Below the pieces are notes generated by a model. The model had not been told where the DNA came from. It saw nothing but the letters and a program-made list of their open reading frames with translations, and did no database searches. A program made the translations under genes and the position numbers. From Malus domestica (taxonomy: Eukaryota > Streptophyta > Magnoliopsida > Rosales > Rosaceae), in contig NC_091672.1 in assembly GCF_042453785.1 (NCBI RefSeq), forward strand, positions 4,122,001-4,186,000: a DNA stretch of 64,000 nt, written 5' to 3'. Position 1 is the first letter of the stretch. Each line of letters opens with the position of its first letter. Positions 1 through 12,583 of the stretch are shown piece by piece.

Positions 1-1350
1 AATTACCTTTTACTGTATGCCTAGTGACATTATAGTATACTGATTATTGAAGACTATCTAACTAGGAGGTGGACGGTTTTTAGGAAACGGTGAAAATCTT
101 AAGCAGGAGGTGGGGGGAGCTAGGGCTGTGGAGTCTATGGCTGAAGTTGGCAGTTATGTGAACTTTTGGATTCTGAATGGGGCAGCTAACTAATCTCAGC
201 TATAAAGCAGGTGGGCAGCTAAATAATGTTTGTATTCTTTAATTTGATCTGAAGAAAAACCCTTGAGTACCTATTTCATGTTCCTATCGTCCTTTTTGAA
301 GCTCTGAAAAGGCAAAAGAATTTAAGTTGCATAGTGTTCATAATTTTCTTGGTGCAGATTTCAATACTGTCAGTTTCGTAGTCCCTTCTTTCTTCCTTGT
401 TTTCTTACATTAAAAAGCTTGATTGAAGAGGGGGCATAAGCTTTAAATCGAGTATTTACACAAATTTTCATTTATATTTGATGGTTTAAAACCATGTTCA
501 AAAAGGTCCCTTTGAACCTGTGTAAAACTCTGGTGCAGATTTTTCTGCAAATACTTTCTATTTCAACTCGTGATTTCTCTCCCTCCATATCTCAAATTTT
601 AACAAATTTTATATCGTTGGAAAGATTATTCTTCAAGATTTCCAATTATAATTTCATACATTTTCGTTGAGTTTTGATTTGTGAAAAAAGTTGTTCATAG
701 ATATTCTGTCTGCAAAACTGGAAAACATATAAGTTTTTCTGCATTGTTTTTGGTAGGGACGATGAACAGTGATTTTATATTATAGTATTCTATATTTGCT
801 TTATTTGTCATTTCTTTTTACTCCGACATTCAGCTATAGACTTGAGGGTGCCTAAGAGCACGAGAAAAACTAAGGAAAGAAATATTAGCTTGCTTGGAGT
901 CGAGGTAGGGGATTTAGGGATTAATATTTGAATAGAACTCTATAAGTTAATCATTCACTTATATCTAATCATGTACTTGTATTGATAAGGTTTATATGTT
1001 TCTGTTTCTGTTTCTATTATTGATTGAGTGATATGCTTACACAGATACTGCGAGTCTTGAATTTGATATCCTTGATCAATATCGTTGTGATGATTTATGG
1101 TTAATAAACTATTGGCATATGATTGGTATATGATGCTTCTAAATATGAACACATTGCATTTCATTATATATTAGGGGTGAAGGAGTTTGTGATTGCATAT
1201 GAGGCTTGGGTTATGGGTTGGAAACATCTTATGTGGGGTTGAATCCAAATCTGATTCTCCTTTCCTAACAGCTTTTTGATAACCTTTCATGAGCAGAATT
1301 TGGCCTAGTGTAAGGGCAAATAGAACGTTTTTACCTTCTGTATGTGGGTG
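1..1350. other. AT-rich non-coding stretch
   Basis: No gene is visible. The few open frames are short, low in complexity and match no family I recognise. A transposon remnant is possible but no paired ends were found. Confidence 0.5.
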
Positions 1351-1359
1351 TACTTTTTC

Positions 1360-1530
1360 TCACCACCCTCAAGTGGTGTGCAATGCTTACCACCTACTTA
1401 TTACTATTAGATGAGTTTAAACTTGAGATTTGTGTTTACCCGTTACGCAGATCTTGAATTTGAACTCATCCAACGGTGATAAATTGGGTGATAAGCATCA
1501 CTATTATTTAAGTGTGCTGAGCAAAAATAT
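1360..1530. repeat. MITE-like inverted repeat
   Basis: Two arms of about 70 bases are imperfect reverse complements. On the left arm GATGAGTTTAAACTTGAGAT (about 1411-1430) pairs with the complement of the right arm around 1451-1470, and ATGCTTACCACC pairs with GGGTGATAAGCAT. The layout is that of a short non-autonomous DNA transposon. No clean target duplication was identified, so the ends are approximate. Confidence 0.5.
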
Positions 1531-3109
1531 TCTCTTTGTTGTTCTACACGTGGATAACATGTGATAAATATAACTGAATGTCACATGGAAAATATAAAAG
1601 CTTAAGATAAGAGAGAAATTGGCAACAAATTACAAGCTCAAAGGGTAACGCCACAAATACCTGTCCCTAAAATGAGGGAGAGGGAGCTCTTGATATGACA
1701 AGGTCTCGTCCTCCCCTTTACACATTTAATCTGTTAACAAAAAGAATAATTACATTCTGCTTGTCTACGAAAAGTTACCAACGACGTTCTTCAACCTACA
1801 AGTCCCACATAAGGAATTCAAGGAACTTTCGAATATATTCATTCCAAAAACATCCCTATTATTAAGGAGGCGTCCATATTACAGTAGAAAAGAAACTAAT
1901 TAGGGAAAATAAAAGCAAAGAAATACATGCATGTATATGACATTCATATTTTACAGGGCAGACAAAATATATTTAGTAGAGCTATGAACCCTAATCAGTT
2001 CTTCATCCGCATTCAACATTGCATCTAGTTCCTTGATAAATCTCTCCATCGCCGCGGCCGGTAAACAAACCGGAACCACAATCCCATCTTCCCCTCTATT
2101 GTCTCTAGACGGTATGTAAAAGCTAGCGAGTCCAGTTATTAGGCCGACCCCGCCCTTCGCTGGCCCACCATAAGCCGCTTTTCCCCACCCAAAATCCACC
2201 TCTCCGAACCCAGCACGGGTCACATCCGACATAAGGTAAGAATTCACCACCGTGAAGTGGGGCCTACCCTTAATAACCATGAGGTCAGCCAACGACCGCA
2301 TGTATTCCTCCGTCACATCCGCCTTGGCCTTCCTCACCAGCTCCAACGCGTACCCCAATGGGTTGTTGCATAGCCTCCATGCCGTCGTCACCGCCACCGG
2401 GAATGCAAACGTGTTGCCGTAATAACCCACCGGCAACGGAGGGTTGAACTTGGACCGCGCGTTCACAACGGACAACAGGCGCACCTCCTCATTTGGGTCT
2501 TTCTGGAGCGCGATGGTACGGCAGCGCCAGAGGCAGGCCGTGAGGACCTCGAACGTGGAGCACGTGCTGAGGTACTGCGGGACAAATCTTCGGATGGCGG
2601 ACACCTCGGTGGGGCGGAAGAAAAAGGACCTGTGGACCATGCCATCAAGTGGGATTATGGTGCCATTGGTGTCTTCCACTTCTTAGTACTCGCGGTGCGT
2701 GCATGTCACGCGGGGTGGGTCACGCGCATTGAGCAGCTCCCGCTGCCACACGGGCTGGACGGTGGGGAAAGTTGCGCCGCGAGCTATCTCTCCTACGGCA
2801 GTCATGAATTGGACGAGCCCCGCCGCGTCGCTCATGGTGTGGTTAAGACGGAGGGCGAAGACGAAACCACCGCACTGGAGGCGCGTCACCTGTTTATGAA
2901 TTACGAAGAACGTTGTTTAGTTGAAGGCTACATTGCAAACAAATTATTGTACAAACAGGACAATAATTGTCCCGAGTTGCCTAACTTTATGTACTATTAT
3001 TATCATATGAAAAAAGACAATAATGTCACTTGATAGCTGTATAAACATGTGATCACATTAATGTCACTTTTGTGTATTCAAATTCCCATCGATGATAACT
3101 TAAATATTA

Positions 3110-3257
3110 GGGGTGTGATATCCACACACCCCATTTTACTTCTCACACACCTTTTTAATTTTCGGTCGTCGGATCGGATGAATTGAAGAAGATCAACAGA
3201 CAAAAATTATCAAGGGGTGTGTGAGAAGTAAAATAGGGTGTGTGGATAGCACACCCC
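3110..3257. repeat. MITE, Mutator-type, GGGGTGTG ends
   Basis: Terminal inverted repeats GGGGTGTG/CACACCCC with internal pairing of TCCACACACC and GTGTGTGGA. A perfect 9-bp target duplication TAAATATTA lies at 3101-3109 and 3258-3266, which fits Mutator-like elements. A second copy of the family is at 42962-43107. It lies in the intron of the dead acyltransferase and is absent from copy B. Confidence 0.88.
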
Positions 3258-3314
3258 TAAATATTATTGTAAGTATGTTTGTTTAGAAAGTCAAGATACT
3301 CTTTTGGGGAGGAA

Positions 3315-3490
3315 AAGGATCCGTTCCGCAATCGTGATCATTAATTGTAAATCGTGTGATCAGTTTTCGTTATGTACTATTTATAGTTAATTTTAAATTT
3401 TAAATTTTAAAATAATTTATGACCGCACGATGTACAATGAACGGTCACGATCGCGAGATCTCTAGGATCCTCAAGAAAAGGATCCGGCGA
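3315..3490. repeat. Palindromic MITE (family C)
   Basis: An AGGATCC-flanked inverted repeat with ATCGTGTGATCAG on the left pairing with the GACCGCACGAT region on the right. The same family appears at 52431-53735, where a solo LTR splits it. Absent at the matching place in copy B, so inserted after the duplication. Ends are approximate. Confidence 0.6.
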
Positions 3491-3494
3491 GGAT

Positions 3495-3708
3495 CCTTTT
3501 CCTTTAGAGAAAGAGATCATCCTTAGATCTCTTCCACCAAAGCCTAAGAATCAAGTGATCCGGACTTTTGAAGTTTGATCCAACGGCTAAAAACAGGAAG
3601 ACCTAAAAGTTATAATAATTTTAGCCATTTGATCAAATTTCAACCTGGATCACTTGATCCTTGGGCTTTAGAGGGAGAGATCCAGAGAGGATCTCTTTCC
3701 TTCCTTTG
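3495..3708. repeat. Palindromic MITE (family B)
   Basis: About 210 bp with arms carrying AGAGATC and ATCAAGTGATCC on the left matched by their complements on the right. The centre has AATCCAACGGCT-like and TTATAATAA motifs. Related copies are at 31946-32148, 42605-42788 and 53858-54053. Absent from copy B. Confidence 0.65.
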
Positions 3709-4770
3709 GAGCTTACATTAAAGATGCCATGTACTCTTTTGGATCATCTAGTTTACTGTTAGTACCATTGTCGAAAGAAACATATGCATGTGATGAACAT
3801 TGACACTTCAAATTTCTCCATAGATTTTCATCGTGAATGATAGATTGCAACTTTGAAACTTTCTCAAAAAACCATCAAGATTTTTCAATAATGGATGCAT
3901 GATAGATGACAACGTTGAAAAAAGAGAGAGATGGATTCTTAAATATTATTCCACTACCACTACAATGAAGAGTAATACTGATATTATTAAGCCCATCTTT
4001 AAAGAAATATCAAATTATAATTGGTGGCTGACGTGGCAATTTAAAGTCTTGTGTCAAATTTGCTACTTCTCCAACTGAATTGTCAAATAAAATAGATCTT
4101 TAAATGGTTATAATTATTAAAAAAAAATGCTAAGACAAAAATTTTATTAGTTGAAATGTTAGTAGAATAAGGGATCCACTATTAAAATTAATTAAAAATA
4201 AATTTGACATTAATTTCAAATTTGACTCCTAATCACAAAGTCTTCAAATCCAGTCAACAAATAATACTTCGGTAGGAAAGACTTTTAATGTCAAATATGC
4301 ACAGTGGCATTCCACTTAGGATTTTGATATCTCATTTGGAGATGTTTTAAAGTAAAAATTGATTAGCCTAGCGCATCGAAATCGAACCCCATAGAAGAAA
4401 TTAACAGATGTAAGGTAATGTTGAGCGAATTTTGAATTTTTTTAAGACGACTTTTAAGTTTCAGGAGGGCAAAATAGGATTAAAGTTAAGTTTCAAGGGG
4501 CAAAATGGAGCGAACTTTGAGTTTCAGATAGTAAAGTGATAACTTTGAATTACAAAGAGTAAAGTGAAATTAAAATTGAGTTCCAATGAGTGTATTAAAA
4601 ATAAGCCTAAATATTATTCGAAGTACTTTTTTTTGGACATTTTTAAAGTCAAACTTGCGTAATCATATAAAATAGTCAAATTATTACATTTTAAACAAAA
4701 TTATTACCTATAAATTTTCGTAAAGTCAAACCTACGTAATCAACTTGTTACGCCAGAAGACAATTAAGTC
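3709..4770. other. Acyltransferase intron sequence, shared with copy B
   Basis: AT-rich intron DNA that matches 27783-28800 in copy B. No gene and no repeat of its own are seen. Confidence 0.7.
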
Positions 4771-4780
4771 GATATCTAAT

Positions 4781-4959
4781 GAAAGAACTTCGCTGCTGAA
4801 AAAATCAGTAGTAGCCTCTACTGATGACCAATTACAACTGAACATGTGTCTAAGTTATGATTGGTCATCAGTAGAGGTTCACAACTTAGACACATGTTCA
4901 GTTATGATTGGTCATCAGCAGAGGCTGCTGCTGATTTTTTCAGCAGCCAAGTCTCATTC
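4781..4959. repeat. Foldback MITE with 10-bp target duplication
   Basis: 179 bp. The left arm GAAAGAACTTCGCTGCTG matches the complement of the right end CAGCAGCCAAGTCTCATTC, and GATGACCAAT/ATTGGTCATC repeats occur inside. A perfect target duplication GATATCTAAT is at 4771-4780 and 4960-4969. Copy B has the uninterrupted site. The interior also carries direct repeats of ATGATTGGTCATCAG. Confidence 0.88.
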
Positions 4960-5306
4960 GATATCTAATTTGCATGAATCCATTTGTACCTTTTATTGTT
5001 TTTGGATAAGAAATATTTACAAACTAACCAACTTGCAGTTAAAAACTGAAAGTGTCAAAATAAGGTAATATAAACATAAGTTTTTTTTTGCTGAAATAAT
5101 AGGAAAGAGAGTAAATTATTGATTTGGTCCCTTAATTAAAATAGAGTGAAAATTAAGTGTTAAATTTCTTTTTTTGGAAAAATAAATTTTTCAACTCATT
5201 AAAATTGTCAATCTATCCTTTAAAGTATATCTTATGCAAGTCTCGTGGATTAAATTAATGAAAAATTAGGTATAATAATTTTATATTTAATAATAAGGAT
5301 GAATAT

Positions 5307-5564
5307 TGTTGTAAACATTCCTAGTTTAAGTATGATTGTGTAAATCCTAGATAAGATTTTATTCTAGTTATCATTTCCTATTACAACTTGTATTACTTGG
5401 AGGAGAAGGAATATATTCTCTCCCTTTACTACTATAAATAAAGGCACAATGTAGGAGGGATAACAACACACACATTCCCCTACAATTCTACAAACACACA
5501 TCTCTCTCCTCTCTCTCTCTGCCGCCGGCCCTAGTCCCTCTGTCAGATAAAATAGACCACAACA
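5307..5564 (+). repeat. 5' LTR of copia element
   Basis: 258 bp, starts TGTTGTAAAC and ends CCACAACA. A TATA box TATAAATA at 5433-5440 would drive plus-strand transcription, followed by a CT-rich leader. It differs from the 3' LTR at three positions, all transversions. Confidence 0.95.
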
Positions 5565-7089
5565 CGTTATCAGCACGCTCCTACCGCTGCGCTTAGGAAT
5601 CTGACGTTGGAGATTTTTTTTCTGCATCAAACCAGTTCATCCATATCATCACGCAATCAGGTTCTTTCCAAACAACGGCTTTTAACTCGATATTTTGCAA
5701 GCCCTGATAGCATGAACATTCACCATGATGCATGACCCAACTTTATGTTTTACGTATTTTAGATTCTACGTAAATTGTGTATGCTTCATAATCAAAATTG
5801 CTACAATTATGTGAATTTGATATTTGTCATGAATTGAATCCTACATATGTACATGCATTGAAACTATTATTTGCATATGCATCAACGTAAATATGTGATT
5901 CATTGAAATCCACATGCATATAATTATATTTGAATTAAAAAAATAATAATTTTTTGCGATTGGGATATGAGTTCTTTCGAACCCGTGACCACCATCCTGC
6001 AGATGGGGTATCACACGCAAATCAGAGAGCATTCAGCTCTCCTTGTTCCCAGAAACCCACGGAGCCAAGCCCCAAAAACCCAAAATCCCGACACCCTTCA
6101 TGGTGTCCCCCGATCATGGAGTGGCCTACAGCCACAACCACGAACCTATTGGTTCTTGCTATAAACGACCTGAAGTCGTCCCATGTCGGTAATTGAACCA
6201 AGATTCACCGGAATCTCGTCGGAATTTTTTTGAAAAATTCGATTTCAATTTTTTTTTAGGGTTTTATAGTTGTTGAAACGTTGAGATTTTCTTATCTCCG
6301 TGATTGTCCACGACAACCATGACTCACCCCAAGTCCCAACAACCCCGACGCCGTCAAAATTTTCCGGTTTTCTTCTTCGGCATTGCACACCCAGCACGGC
6401 TGGGATTTCTTTTGGGTCTTTTTCCCGAACCCTACTCGGGCTCTGTCTCTCGGCCCGTGTAACAAAAGAAAAAAAACAATTTTTTTTGCTGGGCTCGCTT
6501 GCAGCGGCCCAGCCCACAAAGAAAACAATTTGTTTTTTTTATTTTCCTGGGCTCGCCTGCAACGGCCCATACCGAAAAAAGAGAAATTTTTTTTAAGGCT
6601 GCACACAGCAGCCCATTCCCCTCTCACCCCGTGGGCCTGCAGCCTACACCCGGGGGTCCTCGGCCTATATTTTTAGGCCCCGAGATTTTATTATTTAATT
6701 TTTTTTTAAATAATATGGGTTTTTATTTTTTCACCCACACTTTAATTTGGCCCCGAAGACCAAAAATAAATTAATTCACTTATCATTATACAATATTTCT
6801 GCATATATTCTTTGCATATTTGTTTGCATATATATTTGTGTTTGCCTGCAGGAATATATGAACCTGAAGTTCATAATTACTTTGAAACCCGAAGTTTCTT
6901 ATACACATGCCTTGTTTGAAAACCTGAAGTTTTCACTTAAACATATCACCCATGAAAACCCGAAGTTTTTCATGCAAAATTAAACCAATACATGTCTATT
7001 AGAACCTGTATGTTCTACTCCTATGTGAATGGATTGATTTTTCTCCATTACACTAACCACATCGTGTCCATCTATTTTGTGATAGGAAC
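5565..7089 (+). other. Copia untranslated leader
   Basis: About 1.5 kb between the 5' LTR and the gag ATG. It contains poly-T/A runs and four spaced copies of an ACC(T/C)GAAGTT motif between about 6860 and 6975. The overlapping frames at 6245-6680 arise from low-complexity text and look non-coding. Confidence 0.7.
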
Positions 7090-8069
7090 ATGTCGAACTT
7101 GAACAAACTCGACTTCACCGCTTTGGAGGTTTCTGGAAGGAACTACCTCAAGTGGGTTCAAGATGTGAAGCTCCACCTCACTGCAAAGAACTTGCGTCCT
7201 GCTATTGAAAAAGCAACAGATAAACCTGTTGGCGAGGCTGAAAAAGCCACTGCTATGATCTTCATCCGAAGACATATCCATGACGCTCTACAAACTGAGT
7301 ACCTTGCTGAGGAGGATCCACGTGCATTATGGGTCGCTTTGGCTGATCGTTTCGATCACCAAAAGGACATATTCTTGCCTGAAGCAAGACACGACTGGCA
7401 GCACTTGCGCTTCCAAGACTTTAAGTCTGTGAATGAATATAATTCTGAAGTTTGTCGAATCCGATCACTTCTCAAGTTTTGCAATGAAACTTTGACTGAA
7501 GAGGATCTCCTGGAGAAGACCTACTCGACCTTCTCTGCTTCTAATATTGTCCTGCAGCAACAATATAGAGCTCAGAAGTTCACTAAGTTCTCGGATTTGA
7601 TCTCTGTTTTACTTCTTGCTGAAAAGCAGAACCAGCTGTTGATGAAGAATCATCAAGCTCGACCTACTGGGGCTACTGCTGTGCCTGAAGCACATTATAG
7701 CACTAATCAGCACCCAAAACGCCAAAAGAGGCGTGGTAAGGGCGGCCAAAAGCCATCCCACCAAGGTCAACAGAGCCAAGGCCCATCCAAGGGAGGAAAC
7801 AAAGCCCAGAAGCGCCCAAACCTCGCTCCCAAGGCCCCGAACTTCAAGAATAAGGGCAAAGCACCTGCCACAATGAATGACGATATGTGCTATCGTTGTG
7901 GTTCAAGGACCATTGGTCCCGTATTTGCCGTGCTCCCAAGAAGGTTGTGGATGCATATCATTCTCGTCGTACGAAGTTTGAATCAAACTTCCTGCAAGTG
8001 GACGAACCGGAGACTACAAAGATGGAGGTTTCTGATTTTCAGGAGGATACCACTCCTATGGAAGATTAG
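7090..8069 (+). pseudogene. Copia gag, frameshifted in the zinc knuckle
   Basis: Capsid-type gag starting MSNLNKLDFTALEVSG, the usual opening of plant copia gag (UBN2-like). A basic, Gln/Lys-rich linker precedes a CCHC zinc knuckle. The knuckle begins CYRCGS in the first frame and continues DHWSRIC in the frame of 7887-8069. One A appears to be missing from the run near 7903-7907, which would otherwise give CX2CX4HX4C. The joined frame ends at 8069. The shift removes the nucleic-acid-binding end of the capsid protein. Confidence 0.88.
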
Positions 8070-8318
8070 AATCTTAGACATAGACTTATTTTTCAGTTAA
8101 AATAAGACAATTGGGGCCGAATTCCACCTTGTGGCCGAACCCCACCTTGTTTTTTGGTTGATTTTGAACAATTTTCCTTTATGTTTTGGATTATTAGTTG
8201 GCGATTTATTTTGGATATTAAGTTTTTTCCTTGAATAAATGAAATTATTTTGAATTGATACTTGTTTTTATAAACTTTTATGCATGTGACCGATTCAAAT
8301 TAATTTTTCATTCTAGGT

Positions 8319-11300
8319 ATGACTAGTGGGAAAGTTAGTTGTCTGGCAGATAGTGCAACCACGCATACTGTTTTGCGTGAACGCATCTATTTCACTAACT
8401 TCGTACCTAAGAATGCACCTCTGACAACCCTCTCAGGCCCATCCAACCTGATCGAAGGATACGGTAAGGCACGTATAATGTTGTCCAATGGTACAATCTT
8501 GACCATTGCTGAGGCACTCTATTCTCCACGTTCCGGAAGAACGTTACTAAGTTTCAAGGACATTAGAGATAACAATTACCACGCTGAAACCCACGTAGAA
8601 AACGGAGTTGAATTTCTGTGCGTAACTTCCTACGAATATGGCCAGAAGCGTATTCTAGAGAAGATGGAGCGTAACCCGAGTGGTCTGTATACTACGACCA
8701 TACGCCCCATAGAATGCCACTATGTGGCCGGCCCTACCACAGGGACCGCGCACGAAATTACACTTTGGCATGATCGTTTGGGACATCCTGGACGAATAGC
8801 GATGCGCCGTATCCTCAAAACTTCACACGGGCATCCACTAACCCGAAGCTTAGGTTCGATCCATGAAATTGCATGTCAAACATGTTCTATGGGAAAGCTT
8901 ATTACTAAGCCTTCTTATGACAAGATTCGTTCGAATCCTCCCATTTTTCTACAACGGATTCAGGGGGACATTTGTGGACCGATTCAACCTCCATGCGGAC
9001 CATTTAGATATTTTATGATTTTGGTTGACGCTTCTACACGTTGGGCACACGTGTGCTTGTTGTCCACAAGGAACGCTGCATTCTCCAAACTGTTGGCTCA
9101 GGTTATCAAGCTCAGGGCTCACCACCCTGATTATCCGATCAAATCTATTCGATTGGATAATGCTGGAGAATTCACATCTAAAACTTTTGATGACTATTGC
9201 ATGTCGGTTGGGGTTGAAGTTGAACATCCTGTACCCCATGTTCACACCCAGAACGGCCTGGCAGAGGCTTTCATTAAGCGTTTACAAATGATTGCTCGAT
9301 CGTTGGTCATACGTACCAAGCTCCTGATCGCTGCTTGGGGCCATGCAATATTGCACGCAGCAAAGTTGGTCCGCCTGAGGCCTGTTGCGACACAACCATT
9401 TAGTGCCCTTCAGTTGGTCACCGGATGCGAACCCGACATATCGCATCTGCGCGTTTTTGGTTGTGCGGTCTATGTGCCGATCTCGCCGCCCTTACGTACA
9501 AAAATGGGGCCTCAGCGAAGGATGGGAATCTATGTCGGATATGATTCTCCTTCGATTATTCGTTACTTAGAACCTTTGACAGGCGATCTGTTTACCGCTC
9601 GTTTCGCGGATTGTCACTTCTATGAGACAGTCTTCCCGTCGTTAGGGGGAGATAAGAACGTCAACGTTCCTAATGAACGACGCGAATTATCGTGGACGAC
9701 TCCCACTTTGTCTCATTTAGATCCCCGCACCGCTCAGTCTGAAGCTGAAGTGCAGCGCATATTAGATCTCCAGAGCATAGCTCAGAGCATGCCAGATGCT
9801 TTCACCGATCTAGCGCGCGTGACAAGATCACATAGTCCAGCTGCGAATACGCCTGCAAAGATGGATGTACCAAATGTACGACGGACTACCCTCCTGGAAG
9901 CCCGGGACGCCAATTCTGGTGATCCACGTACATTAGCGGCTAGCCAATCATCTGCCCCTACACAAAAGCGTGGCAGACCCCTTGGTTCAAAGGATTCACA
10001 CCCCCGGAAGAGGAAAACCACGGCACAAGGTCCTGAAGAGCCTACCGTAAATCCGACTATCGCTTACTCATTTTACCCAACTCATGAGGAAATTCTAGAT
10101 TATGGAAGCGTCCTTGAAGAAACGAATCCTCCTCCCGAGAATCGTGAGATTTCGGTCTATTATGCTAGCTTAGATGATGTGTGGCGTAGAAATGAGATGA
10201 TTGTCGACGATGCATTAGCATTTGCAGTAGCTACTGAGATCATGTTGAGCAATGACATTGAACCGCGTTCCGTTGATGAATGTCGACGTAGAGCTGATTG
10301 GTCAAACTGGAAACAAGCAATCCAAGTCGAACTTGATTCACTTGCGAAACGTAAGGTGTTTGGACTTGTAGTTCCTACTCCTCCACATGTGAAGCCCGTT
10401 GGCTACAAGTGGGTTTTCGTTCGGAAGCGTAATGAGAAGAACGAAATTGTGCGTTACAAAGCTCGTCTTGTAGCACAAGGTTTCTCACAACGCCCCGGGA
10501 TTGACTATGACGAAACTTACTCACCCGTTATGGATGTGATTACTTTTCGATACCTTATCAGTTTGGTAGTTTCTGAAAAACTGGATATGCAGCTGATGGA
10601 CGTAGTAACCGCGTATCTCTATGGGGATCTTGATACGGAAATTTATATGAAAGTTCCCGAAGGACTTACATTGACTGGTTCAAATATTTCCAAACCCCGG
10701 AACACGCTCTCAATTCGGCTGAGGCGTTCACTATACGGTTTGAAACAATCCGGAAGAATGTGGTATAACCGTTTAAGTGAGTATTTGACTAGTCAGGGAT
10801 ATGTGAATAACGAACTATGCCCTTGTGTGTTCATTAAGAAGTCACATTCCGGATTTGCGATTGTTGCAGTATATGTCGATGACATGAATCTCATCGGAAC
10901 TCCTGAAGAGCTCGCGAGAACTGCTTCGCACCTGAAGTCGGAATTTGAGATGAAAGATCTAGGTAAGACTCGATACTGTCTCGGTCTCGAGATAGAGCAT
11001 TGTTCGGATGGAATCCTAGTACATCAATCGAACTACACCCAGAAGGTGTTGCGCCGTTTTAATGAGGATAAAGCGAAGTCTTCGAGTACTCCTATGGTCG
11101 TTCGTACGCTAGATGCAAAGCGAGATCCCTTCCGTCCGAAGGAGGATGATGAAGAGATTTTGGAGCCTGAAGTTCCTTATCTAAGTGCGATAGGCGCTTT
11201 ATTGTACTTAGCTCAATGCACTAGACCCGACATCTCCTTCGCTGTTAATCTTTTGGCAAGATACAGCAATGCACCAACACGCAGACATTGGACTGGCGTG

Positions 11301-11903
11301 AAAGACATCTTCCGTTACCTTAAGGGTACTACGGATTTGGGCTTATTCTATCCCTACGAATCCTCGAGTGATGCCGCACCCTATGCTCATCGGGTTGATT
11401 CTCGCCTTGTTGGTTATGCCGACGCTGGATACTTATCTGATCCGCACAAGGCGCGTTCTCAAACGGGTTATGTCTTTACCGTTGGAGGCACCGCAATATC
11501 TTGGAGGTCAACTAAACAGACCTTAGTTGCCACTTCGTCTAACCATGCTGAAATTCTCGCCTTACATGAAGCAACTCGGGAATGCTTTTGGTTGAGAGCA
11601 GTAGTGGGCCATATTCGAAGCTCCTGTGATCTTCATCCCACCGTTAATGCCCCGATGACGATTTTTGAAGACAACGCAGCTTGCATCGAACAGCTCAAGA
11701 AGGGTTACATCAAATGAGACAACACCAAGCATATTGCGCCGAAGTTCTTCTTTACACATCAACAACAAGAGCATCAGAAGATTGAAGTCACGCAAATCCG
11801 ATCACAAGACAATCTGGCCGACCTCTTCACCAAATCACTACCGAAGGCGACGTTTCAGAAGCTTGTTCATGGAATTGGTATGCGTAAACTTTTTGAGTTG
11901 TAA
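8319..11903 (+). pseudogene. Copia pol polyprotein with premature TGA
   Basis: Domains in order: aspartic protease (LADSATTHT, Asp near residue 11), GAG-pre-integrase (HDRLGHPG near 150), integrase core (Asp near 217, Asp in LDNAGEF near 280, Glu in NGLAEAF near 316), reverse transcriptase (VYVDD near 853) and RNase H (SNHAEILALHEATRE near 1075). The frame stops at TGA 11715-11717, where the family expects Gly (GGA) before DNTKHI. The rest of RNase H reads on in the same frame to TAA 11901-11903. The missing tail includes the conserved DNLADLFTK region. The ATG follows a pyrimidine-rich stretch ending CTAG and lies 250 nt after the gag stop. Confidence 0.93.
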
Positions 11904-12320
11904 CTTTGCTATTTCTCTTTGGAATTATGTCAAACTCAGGGGGAGTATCTTCTAGATACTTGCTTGATCTTAATGTACTCTTTTTCCCTACGATTAGGAG
12001 CATTTTTCCCACTGGGTTTTTGCTACCTAACTAGGTTTTAACGAGGCACCCACCTTGGGCTGGTCATATCCCTGATGACGTCCTGTAGACGTTTCTTTTG
12101 ACTTTGCATTTCTCACGCATTTTTCCTTAGACTATGGATTTTGTCCCTACTTGGGTTTTTGCCATAGCCTTAGGGTTTTTTAGTGAGACTTACTACTTAT
12201 GCAAGTTCCTACCTTATTGAGAATAAGCGTTGTTCCTTGGAATCATTGCCGACGAGTCGACTTCCTCAACTTCTGCATGATGCTGAATCTACCTTGAGTA
12301 TTTACCCACTCAAGGGGGAG

Positions 12321-12578
12321 TGTTGTAAACATTCCTAGTTTAAGTATGATTGTGTAAATCCTAGATAAGATTTGATTCTAGTTATCCTTTCCTATTACAA
12401 CTTGTATTACTTGGAGGAGAAGGAATATCTTCTCTCCCTTTACTACTATAAATAAAGGCACAATGTAGGAGGGATAACAACACACACATTCCCCTACAAT
12501 TCTACAAACACACATCTCTCTCCTCTCTCTCTCTGCCGCCGGCCCTAGTCCCTCTGTCAGATAAAATAGACCACAACA
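12321..12578 (+). repeat. 3' LTR of copia element
   Basis: 258 bp, preceded directly by the polypurine tract CAAGGGGGAG and followed by the AATAT target duplication. It carries its own TATA box, pointing against the host gene. Confidence 0.95.
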
Positions 12579-12583
12579 AATAT

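Larger units (their letters stand above)
5307..12578 (+). mobile_element. Full-length Ty1/copia LTR retrotransposon
   Basis: 7272 bp. Two 258-bp LTRs (5307-5564, 12321-12578), each TG...CA, differ at three positions. A perfect 5-bp target duplication AATAT is at 5302-5306 and 12579-12583. A polypurine tract AAGGGGGAG lies just before the 3' LTR. After the 5' LTR comes CGTTATCAGCACG, not the usual TGGTATCAGAGC primer site, so the priming tRNA is unclear. The order gag, protease, integrase, reverse transcriptase, RNase H is diagnostic of copia. The element sits in the intron of the dead acyltransferase, in the opposite orientation to it. Both coding parts are broken, so it cannot move unaided. 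The low LTR divergence indicates a recent insertion. Confidence 0.96.

Noticed and set aside
955..1164. Small minus-strand frame near the left edge
   Set aside because: Low-complexity AT-rich translation with no start context or domain.
2444..3033. Plus-strand open frames across the copy A acyltransferase exon 2
   Set aside because: They are antisense shadows of GC-rich coding sequence; the same occurs in copy B at 26756-27282.
6245..6983. Overlapping frames on both strands in the copia leader
   Set aside because: They come from poly-T/A and CCCA-rich text, overlap one another and have no domain.
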